Source: Celoporthe dispersa
Taxonomy: Eukaryota > Ascomycota > Sordariomycetes > Diaporthales > Cryphonectriaceae
Length of the DNA: 64,000 bases
NCBI GenBank assembly: GCA_016584495.1
Contig: WAID01000007.1
Span: forward strand, 2,838,001 to 2,902,000
Direction of reading: 5' to 3'
Made by a program: the position numbers and the translations under genes. The notes beneath the pieces were generated by a model. It was given only the letters and a program-made list of their open reading frames with translations, was not told where the DNA came from and did no database searches. Below are positions 20,909-32,272 of the stretch, in pieces. Position 1 is the first letter of the stretch; each line of letters starts with the position of its first letter.

Positions 20909-22755
20909 ATGAAGTTTCCCTTCCACGGGGTCCAGGCCTGCGGCGACGTCCTCTTCGCCACGAGGGCTGGAAACATCCACTCGTTCAGAGTCACAGACGG
21001 CTCTCACATCTCATGCTGGAAATACCCAGTGGACCCCCAGAGAGCAGAGGTCGAGACTGGTCATTGATGTGTCCGAGGCCTCGACGCCCACCCTGTCGCA
21101 GGAAGACCAGGGCCCTCCGGCCAAGCGCGTCAGGCTTGACGCTGGCGATGCCGTGCCTGAGGTGACGGGGAATAATGGCTCGTCAGGTGTGCCGCCTGCT
21201 CCTGAGGCAAACAGCGAGGACGCGCCGAGGAAGGGCAAGAAGAACAAGAAACACCTGGCTCGGCCTGGCCCTCTGACGCAGCCCTCCGACCGCCCGATGG
21301 TCATCCTCATGGCCGCTACCAGGGATGCCAGCTATCTGGTCGCCGTCACCTCGGACAAGTCTGTCTGGGTCTTTGAGCACGACGGCCAGGGTGAGCTCAC
21401 GCAGCTCAGTCGTAGGTACGTAGATTCCCTCATGTTACACACACGCCCTCGTGAAAGGGTGCGTGTGTGGATCTTAGATGACCTCGCTGCCAGTATATAT
21501 ATATATCGTGTGTCTGTATCTGGTGTTGTGAAAAGATGTACTCACCAAATCAATAGACGCATGCCCAAGCGCCCCTGCTCGATAGCCCTCACCCCAGACA
21601 ACAAGGACATCCTCGCAGCAGACAAGTTCGGCGACGTCTACTCCGTCCCTCTGATCCCCTCCGAGCTGCCACCGCCCCAGCCAACAGAGGGAGGAGCAGC
21701 CTCGCCCGCGGCGCCGTCCCCAGGACCACCCTCCTCCTCCCCTGACCCACCAGCCCGGGCCGGCTTCGCCCCCCAGGCCAGCGAGCTCACCGTGCACACC
21801 AGGCGCAACCGCCAGGCCCTGATCGACCAGGTCATCTCCCAGAACAACCCCAAGGCCCACCGCGGCACCCCGCGCCGGGTCGATGAGGCCTTTGAGCGGC
21901 ACCTGCTGCTCGGCCACGTCTCCCTCCCTCACCGCTGTGGCCCTCGGGTCCGACGCCCAGGGCAGGCGGTACATCATCACCGCCGACCGCGACGAGCACA
22001 TCCGCGTGTCGAGGGGCACCAAGGAGCAGGCGCACGTCATCGAGGCCTTCTGCCTGGGCCACGAGGAGTTTGTCAGCCGGCTCTGCGTCCCGGAGGGCAT
22101 GGCGGACCTGCTCGTGAGCGGCGGTGGAGACCCGGACGTGTTTGTCTGGAGGTGGAGGGAGGGCACGGCGCTCGCGAGGGCGGACCTGCTGGGCGTGGTG
22201 AGGGACACGACGCCCGAGGCGACCAAGGTCGCTGTCACGGGGCTGTGGAGCTGGCGCGCAGGACCAGCGGAGGAGTGGACAAGGGTTGTTGTCATCTGTG
22301 AGCGGTGAGTCTCGTCCTGTCGCTTGAGGTTCTTCCCGTTTGATCGCGGGTGCTGTTGTCCGTGGAGCTCGCTGGCTAATGCAACGCACAGTGTCCCCGC
22401 CCTTTTCATCTTTACCCTACAGGGCTCTGGCTCTCTAGAGTTCTCCGCGGCCGTCAGGCTCCCTGGAAATCCACTGGACGTCGCTGTGGTGAACGGCAAG
22501 GAGCTGGTCGTCGCCGTCGACCAGGACCAGAGCGAGGCCGGCCACAGCATGCTGGAGAGGTCCATACTGGGGGTGAAGCACACAGACGGCGGGTATGTGG
22601 TCTCGGATGACCTCGTCAGGGACCTCCCTGATCTGGGGCCAGAGGATCAAGACATATCGGCGGAAGAGCTGCAGAGCCTGCTCTACAGCGCGGAGACCCT
22701 GCGCAAGCTGGAGATTGGGGATGCGGAAAAAGACACGGGAGGAGACGGAGAGTAG
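20909..22755 (+). CDS. TRM82: tRNA (guanine-N7-)-methyltransferase non-catalytic subunit Trm82 (WDR4)
   Basis: With Trm8 this WD40 protein makes m7G46 in tRNA. Exons: 20909-21415, 21557-22304, 22392-22755; introns 21416-21556 (gtacgt...atag) and 22305-22391 (gtgagt...acag). The start gives MKFPFHGVQACGDVLFATRAG. WD-type segments follow, including SYLVAVTSDKSVWVFEHDG, DNKDILAADKFGDVYSVPL, and the family hallmark TADRDEHIRVSR with FCLGHEEFVSRL. A basic KKGKKNKKH-like patch sits before blade 2. Two surplus bases break the frame: one in C5 21034-21038 (before VIDVSEAS), one in the C-rich run 21921-21929, where GHVSLLTAVALGSDAQG becomes continuous if one C is removed. After correction about 538 aa. 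Family call is firm; the gene is divergent from P0 and convergent with YDJ1. Confidence 0.93.
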
Positions 22756-23197
22756 CCACCCTTTCGCATGAGAGATCAAGGCCGACGATAAAATTTCAAA
22801 AAAGGTAACATTAATCCATGTTCTTGAAAGCGTGTTTAAGCAGATGACTTCCTGCACCTGATCTCCTCATCAGATGCCATTTCTATGCCTCTAAACGCCG
22901 GCCACAATCGTCCTATCGTGATAAAGAAACGCAAGGAAAACCCGACTGATTGCTACCTCATGCTCTAATAGTTGGGCTGACCCGTGATTTCCGACTGACC
23001 TGGAACGAGTCTTGACCGTCTCTTCTGCGATGAGCTGTGCCGGAGTGGTGTCAAAGTTGCGACCAGAGGTACAACTCGTCAAGCCCTTCCTCCTTGCTAT
23101 CACCAACGCTTTCCAGGGCCGCGGGGTCTAGCAGTGACAGGCGCGCATGACCATGGCGCATGCGTATGGGTATGGTATGATCGTTACTCTAGGGCGT
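22756..23197. other. Convergent intergenic region TRM82/YDJ1
   Basis: About 440 bp between two convergent genes. Nothing coding is recognised. Confidence 0.5.
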
Positions 23198-24673
23198 CTA
23201 CTGCGACGCGCACTGGACGCGCTCGGCATGCGGGTGACCATCCTCGTCGTCTCGTCCATGCCGCCCTCGCCACCAAACGCGCGAGCGCCAGCGTTGGTGT
23301 CTGGGTCGTCGAGATCCACGGGCTCGGTCATGGCATCGGTAGGTGGTATGTTCTGGAGAGCTGGCGACGGCAGGATGTTGCGGAGGGCATCGAAGGCTGC
23401 CGGGTCAGCAGTCCAGCCCTTCTCGGGGAATTTGACGGTGAACTGGATGTAGAGATTGCCGCAGTCGTGGTGGCGGTACGATGGCATACCCTGACTGCGG
23501 ACCATCTTCACAGCACCTGCAAAAATTGTTAGCGAGACTCCGAGGGAAAGGAAAAGAGAAAAAAAGGAGCCTTGGGGGATTATGTGCAGTTCAGCTCACC
23601 TGGTGCGATCGCCTCGCCAGGCAGGATGTCAATGCTCAACCACCGGTCGTCCAGGTGCTCGACATAGATGGTACCTCCGGCAAGGGCTGTCACCAGCTCG
23701 ACCTCGCAGTTGTAGAGAAGATCGTCGTCCTTTCGGGTGAATCGGGGGTGGGGCTTCTGCTCGATCTCGAAGACGACGTCGCCGGCCAGGATACCAGGGG
23801 CTTGGTCACCCTCGCCGCGGAACTCGACGCGGGCACCGCTCTTAACACCCCTGTCGACGTTTACGTGGAGGACCTTTCTGTCGACGACAGTCTTCTTTCC
23901 GCTGCACTGCTTGCAGCGATCCTTGTCCTTGATGATCTCTCCCTCGCCGTTGCAGTCGGGACAGGCGGTCTGGAAGCGCTGGATCATAGGGCCCATCTGG
24001 CGCATCATGGTCTTCATGCCGTGGCCATCACAGCCGGTGCAGCGCTTGACGGCGCCCTCCTTGCCTCCACGACCCTCGCACTTAGGGCAGATGATGGAGC
24101 GCTGGAGCGCCAGCTTGGAGACCTTGCCGCGGTAGATGTCCTCGAGGGAGACCTTGTGGGTGTGGTGGATTGTACGAGCCTTGGGTGGGCCGCCGCGAGA
24201 GGGGCCGCCGCCACCGAACATGCCTCCGAAGCCACCCAGGCCGCCGCCGCCAAAGAACTGAGCGAACAGGTCCTCAGCAGCCATGCCGCCGCCGCCGGCA
24301 GCACCTTCCAGGCCAGCCTCGCCCAGCTGATCATAGGCGCTTCGCTTCTGAGGGTCGGAGAGGACCTCGTAGGCCTGAGAGATCTCCTTGAACTTGTGCT
24401 CGGCCTCCTCATTGCCGGGGTTCTTGTCTATAGGGCTGTCAGCTCATTGGCCGGGGCAGAGAGGCGCCACGTGGTTGCTGCGCTGCAGGAGACATACCAG
24501 GGTGGTACCTCAGCGCATTCTTCTTGTAGGCCTTCTTGAGATCTGCTTCGCTGGCATTGGGTTGGACCTGGACGACAAAGTCAGCACCCGTATCCTGGGA
24601 TGTCCTTCTCGGCCGGGGATCAGATTAAGCCACGTACGCCCAAAAGGTCGTAAAACTTTGTCTCCCGGACCAT
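23198..24673 (-). CDS. YDJ1: Type I J-domain co-chaperone Ydj1/Mas5, with farnesylation signal
   Basis: Hsp40 partner of cytosolic Hsp70, active in folding and protein import. Four exons on the minus strand: 24673-24638, 24567-24498, 24427-23600, 23516-23198. Introns begin gtacgt, gtatgt and gtgagc, and all phases fit. Exon 1 has MVRETKFYDLLG. The HPD motif of the J domain is split by intron 2 (HP|D). A Gly/Phe-rich region precedes four zinc-binding repeats: CPKCEGRG, CTGCDGHG, CPDCNGEG, CKQCSGKK. A missing base at about 23252-23253 breaks the last 20 codons. In the corrected frame the end reads GHPHAERVQCASQ followed by TAG at 23198-23200, a CaaX box identical to that of yeast Ydj1; the uncorrected frame loses it. 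About 416 aa after correction. Confidence 0.95.
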
Positions 24674-26328
24674 CTTGACGGGTTGGCGCAGGGGGGGAGG
24701 GAGGGGGGTTGAGGAACTCTGGCGGTCGGGAATCACACAAGGCTCGGTCGCTCGGTGGGTTTGATTCTAGAGGCCCAGATGTTTTTTTGGGCTGAGGGCG
24801 GGTCAGCAATACAACTCTTCGAGGCGGAAAAGAAATGGATGCGAAGAGGAAACGATGATCCTCGGCTCTGCTGTTGAGGATGCGAGGAAGGTAAGGGGAG
24901 GCGGTGTTGGGAACTGACCGGAAAATTTGAGAATTGGAGAGGGCAGGGGGATGGCAAAGCAACTCTGCCAAAGCAGGCGGCGAGAGGTGAGGGGAAGTTG
25001 CGGGCGGGCAGGAAACAGAGCAGGTTTGTTGAGGTGATCCTGGTGGGGGGAGGTCGGAGGTCTGAGGAGAGAGAGAGAGGTTGGATGTGAGGCTGTAGAG
25101 GTCCTAGGGAGCAACAATAAACACAGGATGGGTGTACTTGTGCTGATATGAAGAAGTCGCCCGGGGGTTTGGTGGTGATAATGGCTTCTGAGGATGGACT
25201 TTTTAGTCCAAGCAAGGAATGCAGGCAGGGAGTGGATGGGGTCCAAGAGTGTCGAGGCTGAAGTGGATGGAATCGCGTAGAAGATGCTGGATCTGTTAGG
25301 GGAGGTACCTCTGTGGCCTTCCGCAGCCTTCTTTCTGTCACCAGAACTGGCCTTGTGTGGTGGGATCAGTGTGCTGAGTCAAGGCTAAGCCGCAGGTCGC
25401 GTCTAAACAGGAGCAGGGATGCCCCGCAGCCATGGACCAGAAACCTGGTGTGCTGGGCGCCTACAGGCCTAATCAGTACTAACCGGTCCTGCTGGTCTGG
25501 TGGCGGCGGGCAGCCCAATGCTTATTGTCCAGGGTGCATCGGTATCAGCTGCAGGGCCCTATTTGGTGCTAGTGGTTACTGCAGGCACTTAGGCACTGCA
25601 AGAGGCTGCTTTCGCCCTGCCCGAGGACCAACACGAAAACTAATTGCAAGGTTGTATGAGCTAGAATTTCTTTTCTTTCTCTTCCACAAATGATTATCGT
25701 CCCTCCTTTCAGGTAAGATTTTCTTTTTCCACTCTCCTTTTTCTTCTCCTTCCCTCTCTCTTTGAACCTAATCCTGAGCCTTTCTTCCTGTTCCCCCTTT
25801 TTTTTCTTTTTTTTCTTCTTCTTTCTCTTTAGGTTGGGAAAATCAGTTTTTTAATGGCCGGGGTGGCTTTTCAGGCTCGCAGGGCTGCTGGCTGCCGCCA
25901 TAAGACCAAAGCCCCCGGGCAGTGCTCCACAGGAGACTACCTCACAGGACACACATTGCACTAAAGACCAACCCTGCAAAGAGTCTCGCACCTAGCGCAC
26001 CTGCTCTTGCTACCACAGCACTTAGATACCATAGTGACCTGGTTCCTTCTGTCTGAGCACCATGTCGGACCTGCAAATCCGAGTGGTGTTGATTTCTTTT
26101 TTTTTTTCTCTCTCTCTTTCTCTCTTTGATTTTATGTCTCTTGTTGCGCTGGCCATGCCTCCACTGTTCACCACGTAATCTGCAGCTCCGTCACCGACAT
26201 GTTGTGTACGACAAGTCATCTGTGACGCAGGCTCCAATATAAAATGACCGCAAGGCCCAGCCAGGCGCCTGGTAGAGAGGACGAGACTTCAACAGCCACC
26301 TCATGTCTCTTCCTGGTCCGGTCGGTGT
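24674..26328. other. Intergenic region upstream of YDJ1
   Basis: About 1.65 kb. It holds the YDJ1 promoter, including a heat-shock-element-like site listed separately, pyrimidine-rich blocks (25725-25835) and no credible gene. The amine oxidase gene ends at its right border. Confidence 0.5.
24920..24934. promoter_or_regulatory. Candidate heat shock element upstream of YDJ1
   Basis: The sequence gGAAaaTTTgaGAAt contains three alternating 5-bp Hsf1 units with one mismatch (TTT for TTC). It lies about 250 bp upstream of the YDJ1 ATG. YDJ1 orthologues are heat-shock genes, so the site is plausible, but a 15-bp near match can occur by chance. Confidence 0.35.
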
Positions 26329-28056
26329 TCAGACCTCAGCCAACATGGCGTCTGCCTCTCTCCATCCGCTCAACAGCGCGCCGTGCACCGTAGCAAAGTG
26401 ATTACAACTCGTGTGCTCCCCCGCAAACCGCAATACGCCTCCCTTTTTGTTGACGAGGGGCCGCTGGAACTCTTGACGGTGCTCGATGCCGGACACGCCC
26501 GTGATCATGTGGCTGTAGCTGCCCCTCGAGAACTCGTCCGCGGCCCACCTGCTGACGTGGATAGCATCAGGCCTCGGCGGCTCTCTGCCCAGCCAGCTCG
26601 TCACTGCGCGATGTACCAGCCCGCCTGCCTGCTCGTCCGACATGGCCTCGACCTGGACAGCGTTTGCGCAAGAGACGAAGGCCGACAGGGCGGGAAAGCC
26701 GGTTAGGTTCTGCAGGTTGATGATGGATATGACACCAAGGCCGGGAGCCGCCGTGCCGCCCTCGTGGAGCTCGATACCGGGAAGCTCGGGGGTGAAGCCC
26801 ATCAGAGAGTCCGGTGATGACTTGGCATCAATGTCGCCTGCGCTGTCCTCTGCCTCGGTGGACATGGGCTGTCGGACGAGGCCTTTCCGAAAGATTGAGA
26901 TGTAGGGTTCCTGCGTCCACCATGGGGTCCGGTACACGAGCATGATCTTGTCCAGCGTGCCGAACCCGAGGCTGTTGATCGCTGCAAGCTTGCCCGGGGG
27001 GAGCGGCGGTATGAACAGCCGTGCTGGCGCTGTGCCCGAGGCAGATGCTTGCGTGTGGTGCTGGAGCACGCCCAGAGGCAAGGTGCAGATGACCTTGCCG
27101 GCGGTATATGTGCCGTGGCTCGTCTCGACCTTGACAGGATTCTGGCTCCAGTCGACATGTCTGACCTGGACGCCCAGCCGTACCAGTCCGGCTTGCGTCA
27201 ATTCCCGGGCCACCTCGTCGACCACAGCGGCGTAGCCATCCTGCAGAAATACTTGGTCGCCGTCAAAATCGTCGATGCCGAACTCGAGCAGGCTCATGCC
27301 GCGTTGATCTCTGGCGTTCTCTGCCGACTGTGCAGCCAGTGGGGCGGCCTCCATATTCTCCACGAACTGCGGCATGGCGCCGATCGACCGGTGGTATTCT
27401 GTCGGGACTGCTTGGTACGCTCCGCGGAACTCCTCTGACTCCGTGATGGCCTGGAGCATCGTGGTATCCTTCGCCTTCCCTAGATCTTTCGCGGCTGCCC
27501 CGTGTAGCGACCCTATCATCGACCAGAGCGTGCCCACCATCTTCCCTGCCACTTCCCTGGGAATCACCCTGTCACCTCTATCTTCCTTGTGGCCCAGAGC
27601 GTGCTGAGATGACCTGACCGGCCCGACCTTGACCCAGGGCTGGTCGTCGAGGGAATGCTCACTCGGGCCCTCAGCATCGTCCTGTGTATCTTCCTCAGGA
27701 GCTCTGAAGACCACAGATCCGGAAACCTGTCTATACCTCTTGTGAGGCAGCACCCCCATGAGCGGGTTAGGCCTCTCCTTGGTGCCAACACCATGGATCC
27801 AGTTGGCTCCCGTGTCCAAGCGGCAGCCGTTCACATGGACAGCTTCTATACGCCCACCTATCCTGTCTCTACCTTCCAGGACAAGGAGACGATTCTTCTC
27901 TCTGAAATGTGGGTGCTGATAGAGCCTCGAGGCACAGGCCAGTCCGGACATGCCGGCCCCAAGGACGATGGTGTCATAGTGCATGGTAGGGTGCGCTGTT
28001 GCTGCTGCCGCCATCCTGACGAGATTTCTTTTCATTCCCTCCGATGAAGAGACCAT
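26329..28056 (-). CDS. Flavin-containing amine oxidase (polyamine oxidase-like)
   Basis: Single exon, 575 aa from the ATG at 28056; later ATGs at 28035 and 27984 are also possible because the Rossmann motif starts only at residue about 30. FAD-binding VLGAGMSGLACA is followed by LEGRDRIGGRI and the substrate-site GANWIHG, all signatures of the amine oxidase family. The C-terminal FAD motif is LRFAGEHTSCNHFATVHGALLSG. Family members oxidise polyamines such as spermine and N-acetylpolyamines to H2O2 and an aldehyde. I see no clear peroxisomal or secretory signal; the first residues are hydrophilic with short Ala runs. An LSD1-type histone demethylase is less likely because no SWIRM domain precedes it. 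The frame is fully intact. It is divergent from the bZIP gene. Confidence 0.88.
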   Translation of the reverse strand: MVSSSEGMKRNLVRMAAAATAHPTMHYDTIVLGAGMSGLACASRLYQHPHFREKNRLLVLEGRDRIGGRIEAVHVNGCRLDTGANWIHGVGTKERPNPLMGVLPHKRYRQVSGSVVFRAPEEDTQDDAEGPSEHSLDDQPWVKVGPVRSSQHALGHKEDRGDRVIPREVAGKMVGTLWSMIGSLHGAAAKDLGKAKDTTMLQAITESEEFRGAYQAVPTEYHRSIGAMPQFVENMEAAPLAAQSAENARDQRGMSLLEFGIDDFDGDQVFLQDGYAAVVDEVARELTQAGLVRLGVQVRHVDWSQNPVKVETSHGTYTAGKVICTLPLGVLQHHTQASASGTAPARLFIPPLPPGKLAAINSLGFGTLDKIMLVYRTPWWTQEPYISIFRKGLVRQPMSTEAEDSAGDIDAKSSPDSLMGFTPELPGIELHEGGTAAPGLGVISIINLQNLTGFPALSAFVSCANAVQVEAMSDEQAGGLVHRAVTSWLGREPPRPDAIHVSRWAADEFSRGSYSHMITGVSGIEHRQEFQRPLVNKKGGVLRFAGEHTSCNHFATVHGALLSGWREADAMLAEV

Positions 28057-28655
28057 CTCAGGCCACAGGAGAGATGAAGACAAGGAGATACTGTCAGTTT
28101 GCGGTTCAAGGAGAAAATCATTGTCTTCATTGTCGGTGATGTCAAGATTCCGGTTGTATCGGACTTAAGATTACAGCACCCAGACCCCGGCCTCGACTTA
28201 GACTTGCTGCTATTGACAGTTTTGGACTCTCTCTCTCTCTCTCTCTCTCTCTTTTCGCCAGGTCAACTGATGGTCTTGTTCTCCTAGCATCTCGTAATGA
28301 CCTCGTGAACGTCACATTACCAGAGACAAGAGCTTAGGCCTGTACATTGTGGGCGACTCACCTCACCGGCCTACATTAGCGTTGCTACAACTTGTTCGGA
28401 ACGTCCTCCGGCGGGACAGATTCACGACGATTAGTCCTCCTTTCCGGCTCGGAGTTTCAACCAGATCCTCCGTCGAGAGCCACGAATGATCCAACGTACC
28501 TTGAGTATTTCGGACTTAAGGCAGACCTGGCTGAGTGGAGCAGGGATCCTGCTGACCACATGCCTGGCGCACCACTCAGAACCAAGACCAGACGTGAATC
28601 ATACATACCTACTACACACAAGCAGGAAGCGTCAAGCTGTGATCGAGAGCTCAGG
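28057..28655. promoter_or_regulatory. Divergent intergenic region amine oxidase/bZIP
   Basis: About 600 bp between two divergent start codons, with a CT microsatellite at 28226-28252. It must hold both promoters; no defined sites are recognised. An open frame continues upstream of the bZIP ATG from 28392 but starts with TTG, so part of this stretch could be coding if an upstream exon exists. Confidence 0.5.
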
Positions 28656-29974
28656 ATGGTGACCACTCGGGGAGCAGCGTCCAGCCAGGCTGCAAAGTCT
28701 CAGGGCAAGCAGCCTGCCACTTCCTCCTCCTCCACTGCGAAAACGGAGAGGAGAAACACCGCTGTCCGCAAGGAGCAGAACAGGAACGCCTCTCGGGTGT
28801 ATCGTACGTGAATGTGAACCGTCCTTTGCCACTGCCAGGTCCCTCTGGTGCTGATCAGGCCCCGTCTCCAGGTGAGAGGAGGAAACAGAAGCTTGCTCTC
28901 CTGGAGCAGCTGCTCGAGAAGGACAGGGGCCAGGCGACAGCCGCCGGCGGTGGATCCCATGCCGAGCTTTTCGGGGACGACCCCGGAGATGTGCAGCATG
29001 GAGAGCCACAGAGTGCCTCTGGTCTTTCCGGGACGTCGTCGTCTGGTGCAGCATCTCTCGGCCAGAGTGTCGCACCCAGTCCCTCGTGGCTGCCACCGAG
29101 AAACGAACCCGTTCCTAGCCTCTCCCCTGCATGGTCGGACGCCCTGCCCACCACTGCCAACGCCTCCATGCCGGGGCCGAGCAGCGGGAGCAGGCAGCCG
29201 GCTGCCATACCCAGCAGCGCGCCGAGCCCAGAGCTCGAGCTGGTGACCTCCCTGGTCCGGTCTGGATACCACCGCCACTGGGCCTCTGGCGGCGGGAGCC
29301 CTCAGCCGCCGCATCAGGAAGCACGGCGGGACGAGAGCCTCCTGGCCTTCCTCGGACACGTTGCGGCCCTCTCCAAGCCAGCCATCAACCGGGTCATCTA
29401 CGTCCAGCAGAACGGCCTCTTTGGCGCCGTGATCGAGAACACGCTCGCCCTGGGGGTCCTGAAGGGAGCACAGCTGCTGTTCGACGAGGAGGGCACGAGC
29501 CCCTTCTTCATGAAGGACTGGGCCGCGGGGCGCAGGACCTCGTCCACACAGCAGCTCTCGGACGCCCGGTCCAGGTTCAGCTTCGCGCCCAGGGACCTCC
29601 AGCCCGTAGACATCCAGATCACCTTTGACCACCACGTCTACCTCGACGTCATCCCCTTCCCCACCTTCCGCGACGCCGCCCTCAAGGCGCTCACCTGCGA
29701 CCCGCCCCTGTTCGACGAGGACCAGATGTGCGCCGACATGACCTCCAACGGCGGCCTGGTCGTCTGGGGCTCGCAGAACAACGACCAGGGGATGGAGGCC
29801 TGTCGGCCCTGGGACATGCGGAGCTGGGAGCCCAAGCCCTGGTTCCTGAGGAAGTACTGGTTCCTCGTCGGGGGGTGGGACGATGAGATGTGGCGGGCCG
29901 CGAGGTGGTGGCATTCCCTGCGGAACGAGAGGATCGAGACGAGGCCGCCGAGCTCTTCTGAGGTGCTGAGGTGA
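28656..29974 (+). CDS. bZIP transcription factor with DUF3425 domain
   Basis: Exon 1 28656-28803 and exon 2 28872-29974, joined over a 68-nt intron (gtacgt...ccag). The splice completes the basic region: RKEQNRNASRVYRERRKQKLALLEQLLEKD (listed here in parts: NRNASRVYR before the junction, ERRKQKLALL after it). NxxASxxYR is the fungal AP-1-like DNA-contact motif, followed by only about two Leu heptads, as is normal in this class. The C-terminal half matches DUF3425: QQNGLFGAVIENTLALG, then PFPTFRDAALKA and a Trp-rich RSWEPKPWFLRKYWFLVGGWDDEMW. The linker is S/P-rich. 416 aa. Such Pezizomycotina factors often act in stress or secondary metabolism, but the target here is unknown. Confidence 0.9.
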
Positions 29975-31587
29975 CCGGAGCCAGGCACGGCGAAGGGGGG
30001 CCGTAAGGCCAAGTTTGGGCCAGACAGGCTACACTGATCATCACCACAGGTCATTTCGTCTGCAGAGGCACAGCATTCTGCCGAAGCCATGGGAACAAGC
30101 GCCATTGTAATTATATCATCTATCAAATCCTCTCTCTCTCTCTCTCTCTCTCTCCTCTTCTCATTCTCATCAGTGTCTCACAAGAGAGAAGATCCCTTCA
30201 TCCCGAAGCTCCCCTAGCGTGTTATCCCCAGGCAGCCTGTTCTAGTCTCAGTATGTATTATACCGAACCTTACAAAAAATCAGGTGGAAGTTTCCAACGG
30301 CTTGAGGGCGGGCGAGAATGCTAATGCTGATCTCTGCTAGGGCCAGCTGTGTCTTCTCAGCCCTCCCGGCGCCTGTGTCTAGTGGCGACCGAACCTGTCG
30401 AGGGCTGTCTCCCCGGGTGACTGTCTCTGGTGGCTGCCCTGCCCAGTCGCGATCCCAAAAGCCGTAGGGACATATTTGTAACTGAGAAGGACCCTCCCAA
30501 CAGCCTTGTACAGGGTCGCAAAGAAGAACCTCGCCATCTTGTAGACGAGAAGCCAGGAGGACTCCACAGCCCTCAGCTAGAGGACGAAGAATCCCTCACA
30601 GATGAGGGCCGCGAGCCATATGTCTATATATGGGGAGCGGAAGACCTCGTCGAGGATTCAGGCTCGGGTCACAAAAGTACTGCCAGGAGGAGGGGAAGAT
30701 GCGGACTGCGAGGTGGGATATGATGCGGAGGAAACCCGTTGCGACGAAGAGGGCTAGCAGGGCCATGGTTATGGAAGATTGTCAGTTAATGAAACGGTGG
30801 TGGTGTCTAGGGTGAGAATTGTATTGGCAAGAGGGGTGGTTATACAAGTGTCAAGATTGCTCTTGGGGAAGACCTGAGTTTATCCTCCCTGACCCGAGGG
30901 ACTGTGTAGTTATATTATATGTACATACACCTACACAGGGAGACAATGCCTCTTGTGTTCTCGTCACAATGAGAATGCTGTTCATCAGACTACAAAGACT
31001 GCACAGCGGCTTGCTCTCTACAACGGGCCGTCCTCTCTTGTTCCCCAAAACTAGACTTGGAACTATGAAAGAAGAAAGAAAAACAAAAAAAAAAAAAGAA
31101 TGATCCTACTTTTCACAACACAAAGAGGTGTATTATCAAGGTGTATTGTCCCCGATACAGGTCTGGCCGCTGTTCTTTGATGTGTTCTGTTGTGGCCACT
31201 CGGCAGCAATCTGACCTGGGCAGAGAGGGATTTGCACCTTGATGTTGTCGACAGAAACGGTAGATGTAATGGGAAAGTCTTCTCGTGAGGAACCTGTTCA
31301 GGAATTTTTTTTCAAAAAAAGACATAACAAATTGTATAAGGTTTTTTTTTGTGGTCATTTTGAAAATGTAGCCAACCCAAGGTTTTGCCGGCGAGAGCGG
31401 CCCTTATCAGCAGGCGATGTCGACCGTGATCTGGCGCCGGTGGGGTTCAAGCAAGAGAGGGGGCTTTTCAAGTCAGTAGCTACCGCTGCGCAGACCAACC
31501 CTCCTCTCTCCGTCAACCTTTTCTCACACCACCACCCGACAGCCAGGGAGAAAAGACAAGCATCCCCTCGTCCCGTAAGATCAAGAG
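29975..31587. other. Intergenic region with a possible small membrane ORF
   Basis: About 1.6 kb. It contains a CT microsatellite (30130-30154), poly-A (31086-31098), poly-T (31301-31340 region) and pyrimidine-rich DNA before the deaminase gene. The weak minus-strand ORF near 30379-30766 is listed separately. Confidence 0.5.
30379..30766 (-). CDS. Possible small hydrophobic protein, fragmented (low confidence)
   Basis: I do not recognise a family. Reading down the minus strand from the ATG at 30766, three frames each give a short hydrophobic stretch: MALLALFVATGFLRIISHLA first, then IDIWLAALICEGFFVL, then SSWLLVYKMARFFFATLYKA ending near 30379. No single frame spans them; either two indels or an intron would be required. 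The hydrophobic content in each frame may be accidental. It is kept only because the run is compact and the window has many single-base frame breaks elsewhere. Confidence 0.15.
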
Positions 31588-32272
31588 ATGGATGATTCCA
31601 AGGGCATAGCCATAGCCTTCGAGGAGGCCAAGCTCTCCTACTCACAGGGTGGCATCCCGGTAAGCTTTTTTTCTTCTTCTTTAATAATTCACTTCATCCT
31701 CCTCTCCTTCTCCTTCGCGCACCGACAACTCTTGACCTTTTCTCTCTCTCTCTCTCTCTCCTCCCGACAAGATCTACCCGAGAAAATCCAAATCCGCTAA
31801 CCTCCCCCCCCCCCTCCCCCAGATCGGCGCCGCCCTCATCGCCCCAGACGGCACCGTGATCGGCCGCGGCCACAACGAGCGAGTCCAGCTCGGCAGCGCC
31901 ATCCACCATGGCGAGACCTCGGCCCTCTACAACTCAGGCCGCCTCCCCGCCCGTGCGTACCGCGGGGCCACCATGTACACAACCCTCTCTCCTTGTGACA
32001 TGTGTAAGTCTCTTCGATTCCTCATCCCCCTCCAAAGACAAAGAAAGAAAGAAAAAAAAAAACTAATACGCAAAGGCACTGGCGCTTGTCTCCTCTACGG
32101 TATCAGCCGGGTCGTCATAGGCGAGAACAAGAACTTCGTGGGCGGCGAGTCGTACCTGCGGTCGCGGGGCGTCGAGGTCGTCGTTGTGGATAACGCCGAG
32201 TGCAGAGAGCTGATGGACAAGTTCATCGCCGAGAAGCCTGAGCTGTGGTATGTTGTTGCTGAGACGTCCTGA
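31588..32272 (+). CDS. FCY1: Cytosine deaminase (Fcy1-like)
   Basis: Converts cytosine to uracil in pyrimidine salvage, and 5-fluorocytosine to 5-fluorouracil. Exons 31588-31659, 31823-32003, 32076-32272; introns 31660-31822 (gtaagc...ccag) and 32004-32075 (gtaagt...aaag). Spliced length is 149 aa, close to yeast Fcy1 (158). The zinc site is intact: HHGETSAL (His ligand and catalytic Glu) and SPCDMCTGACLLYGI (two Cys ligands); the second intron splits the second Cys codon. The C-terminal part has the substrate lid and WYVVAE. No frame break is seen. The long first intron contains a CT microsatellite (31738-31762) and C-runs near its acceptor. Confidence 0.95.
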
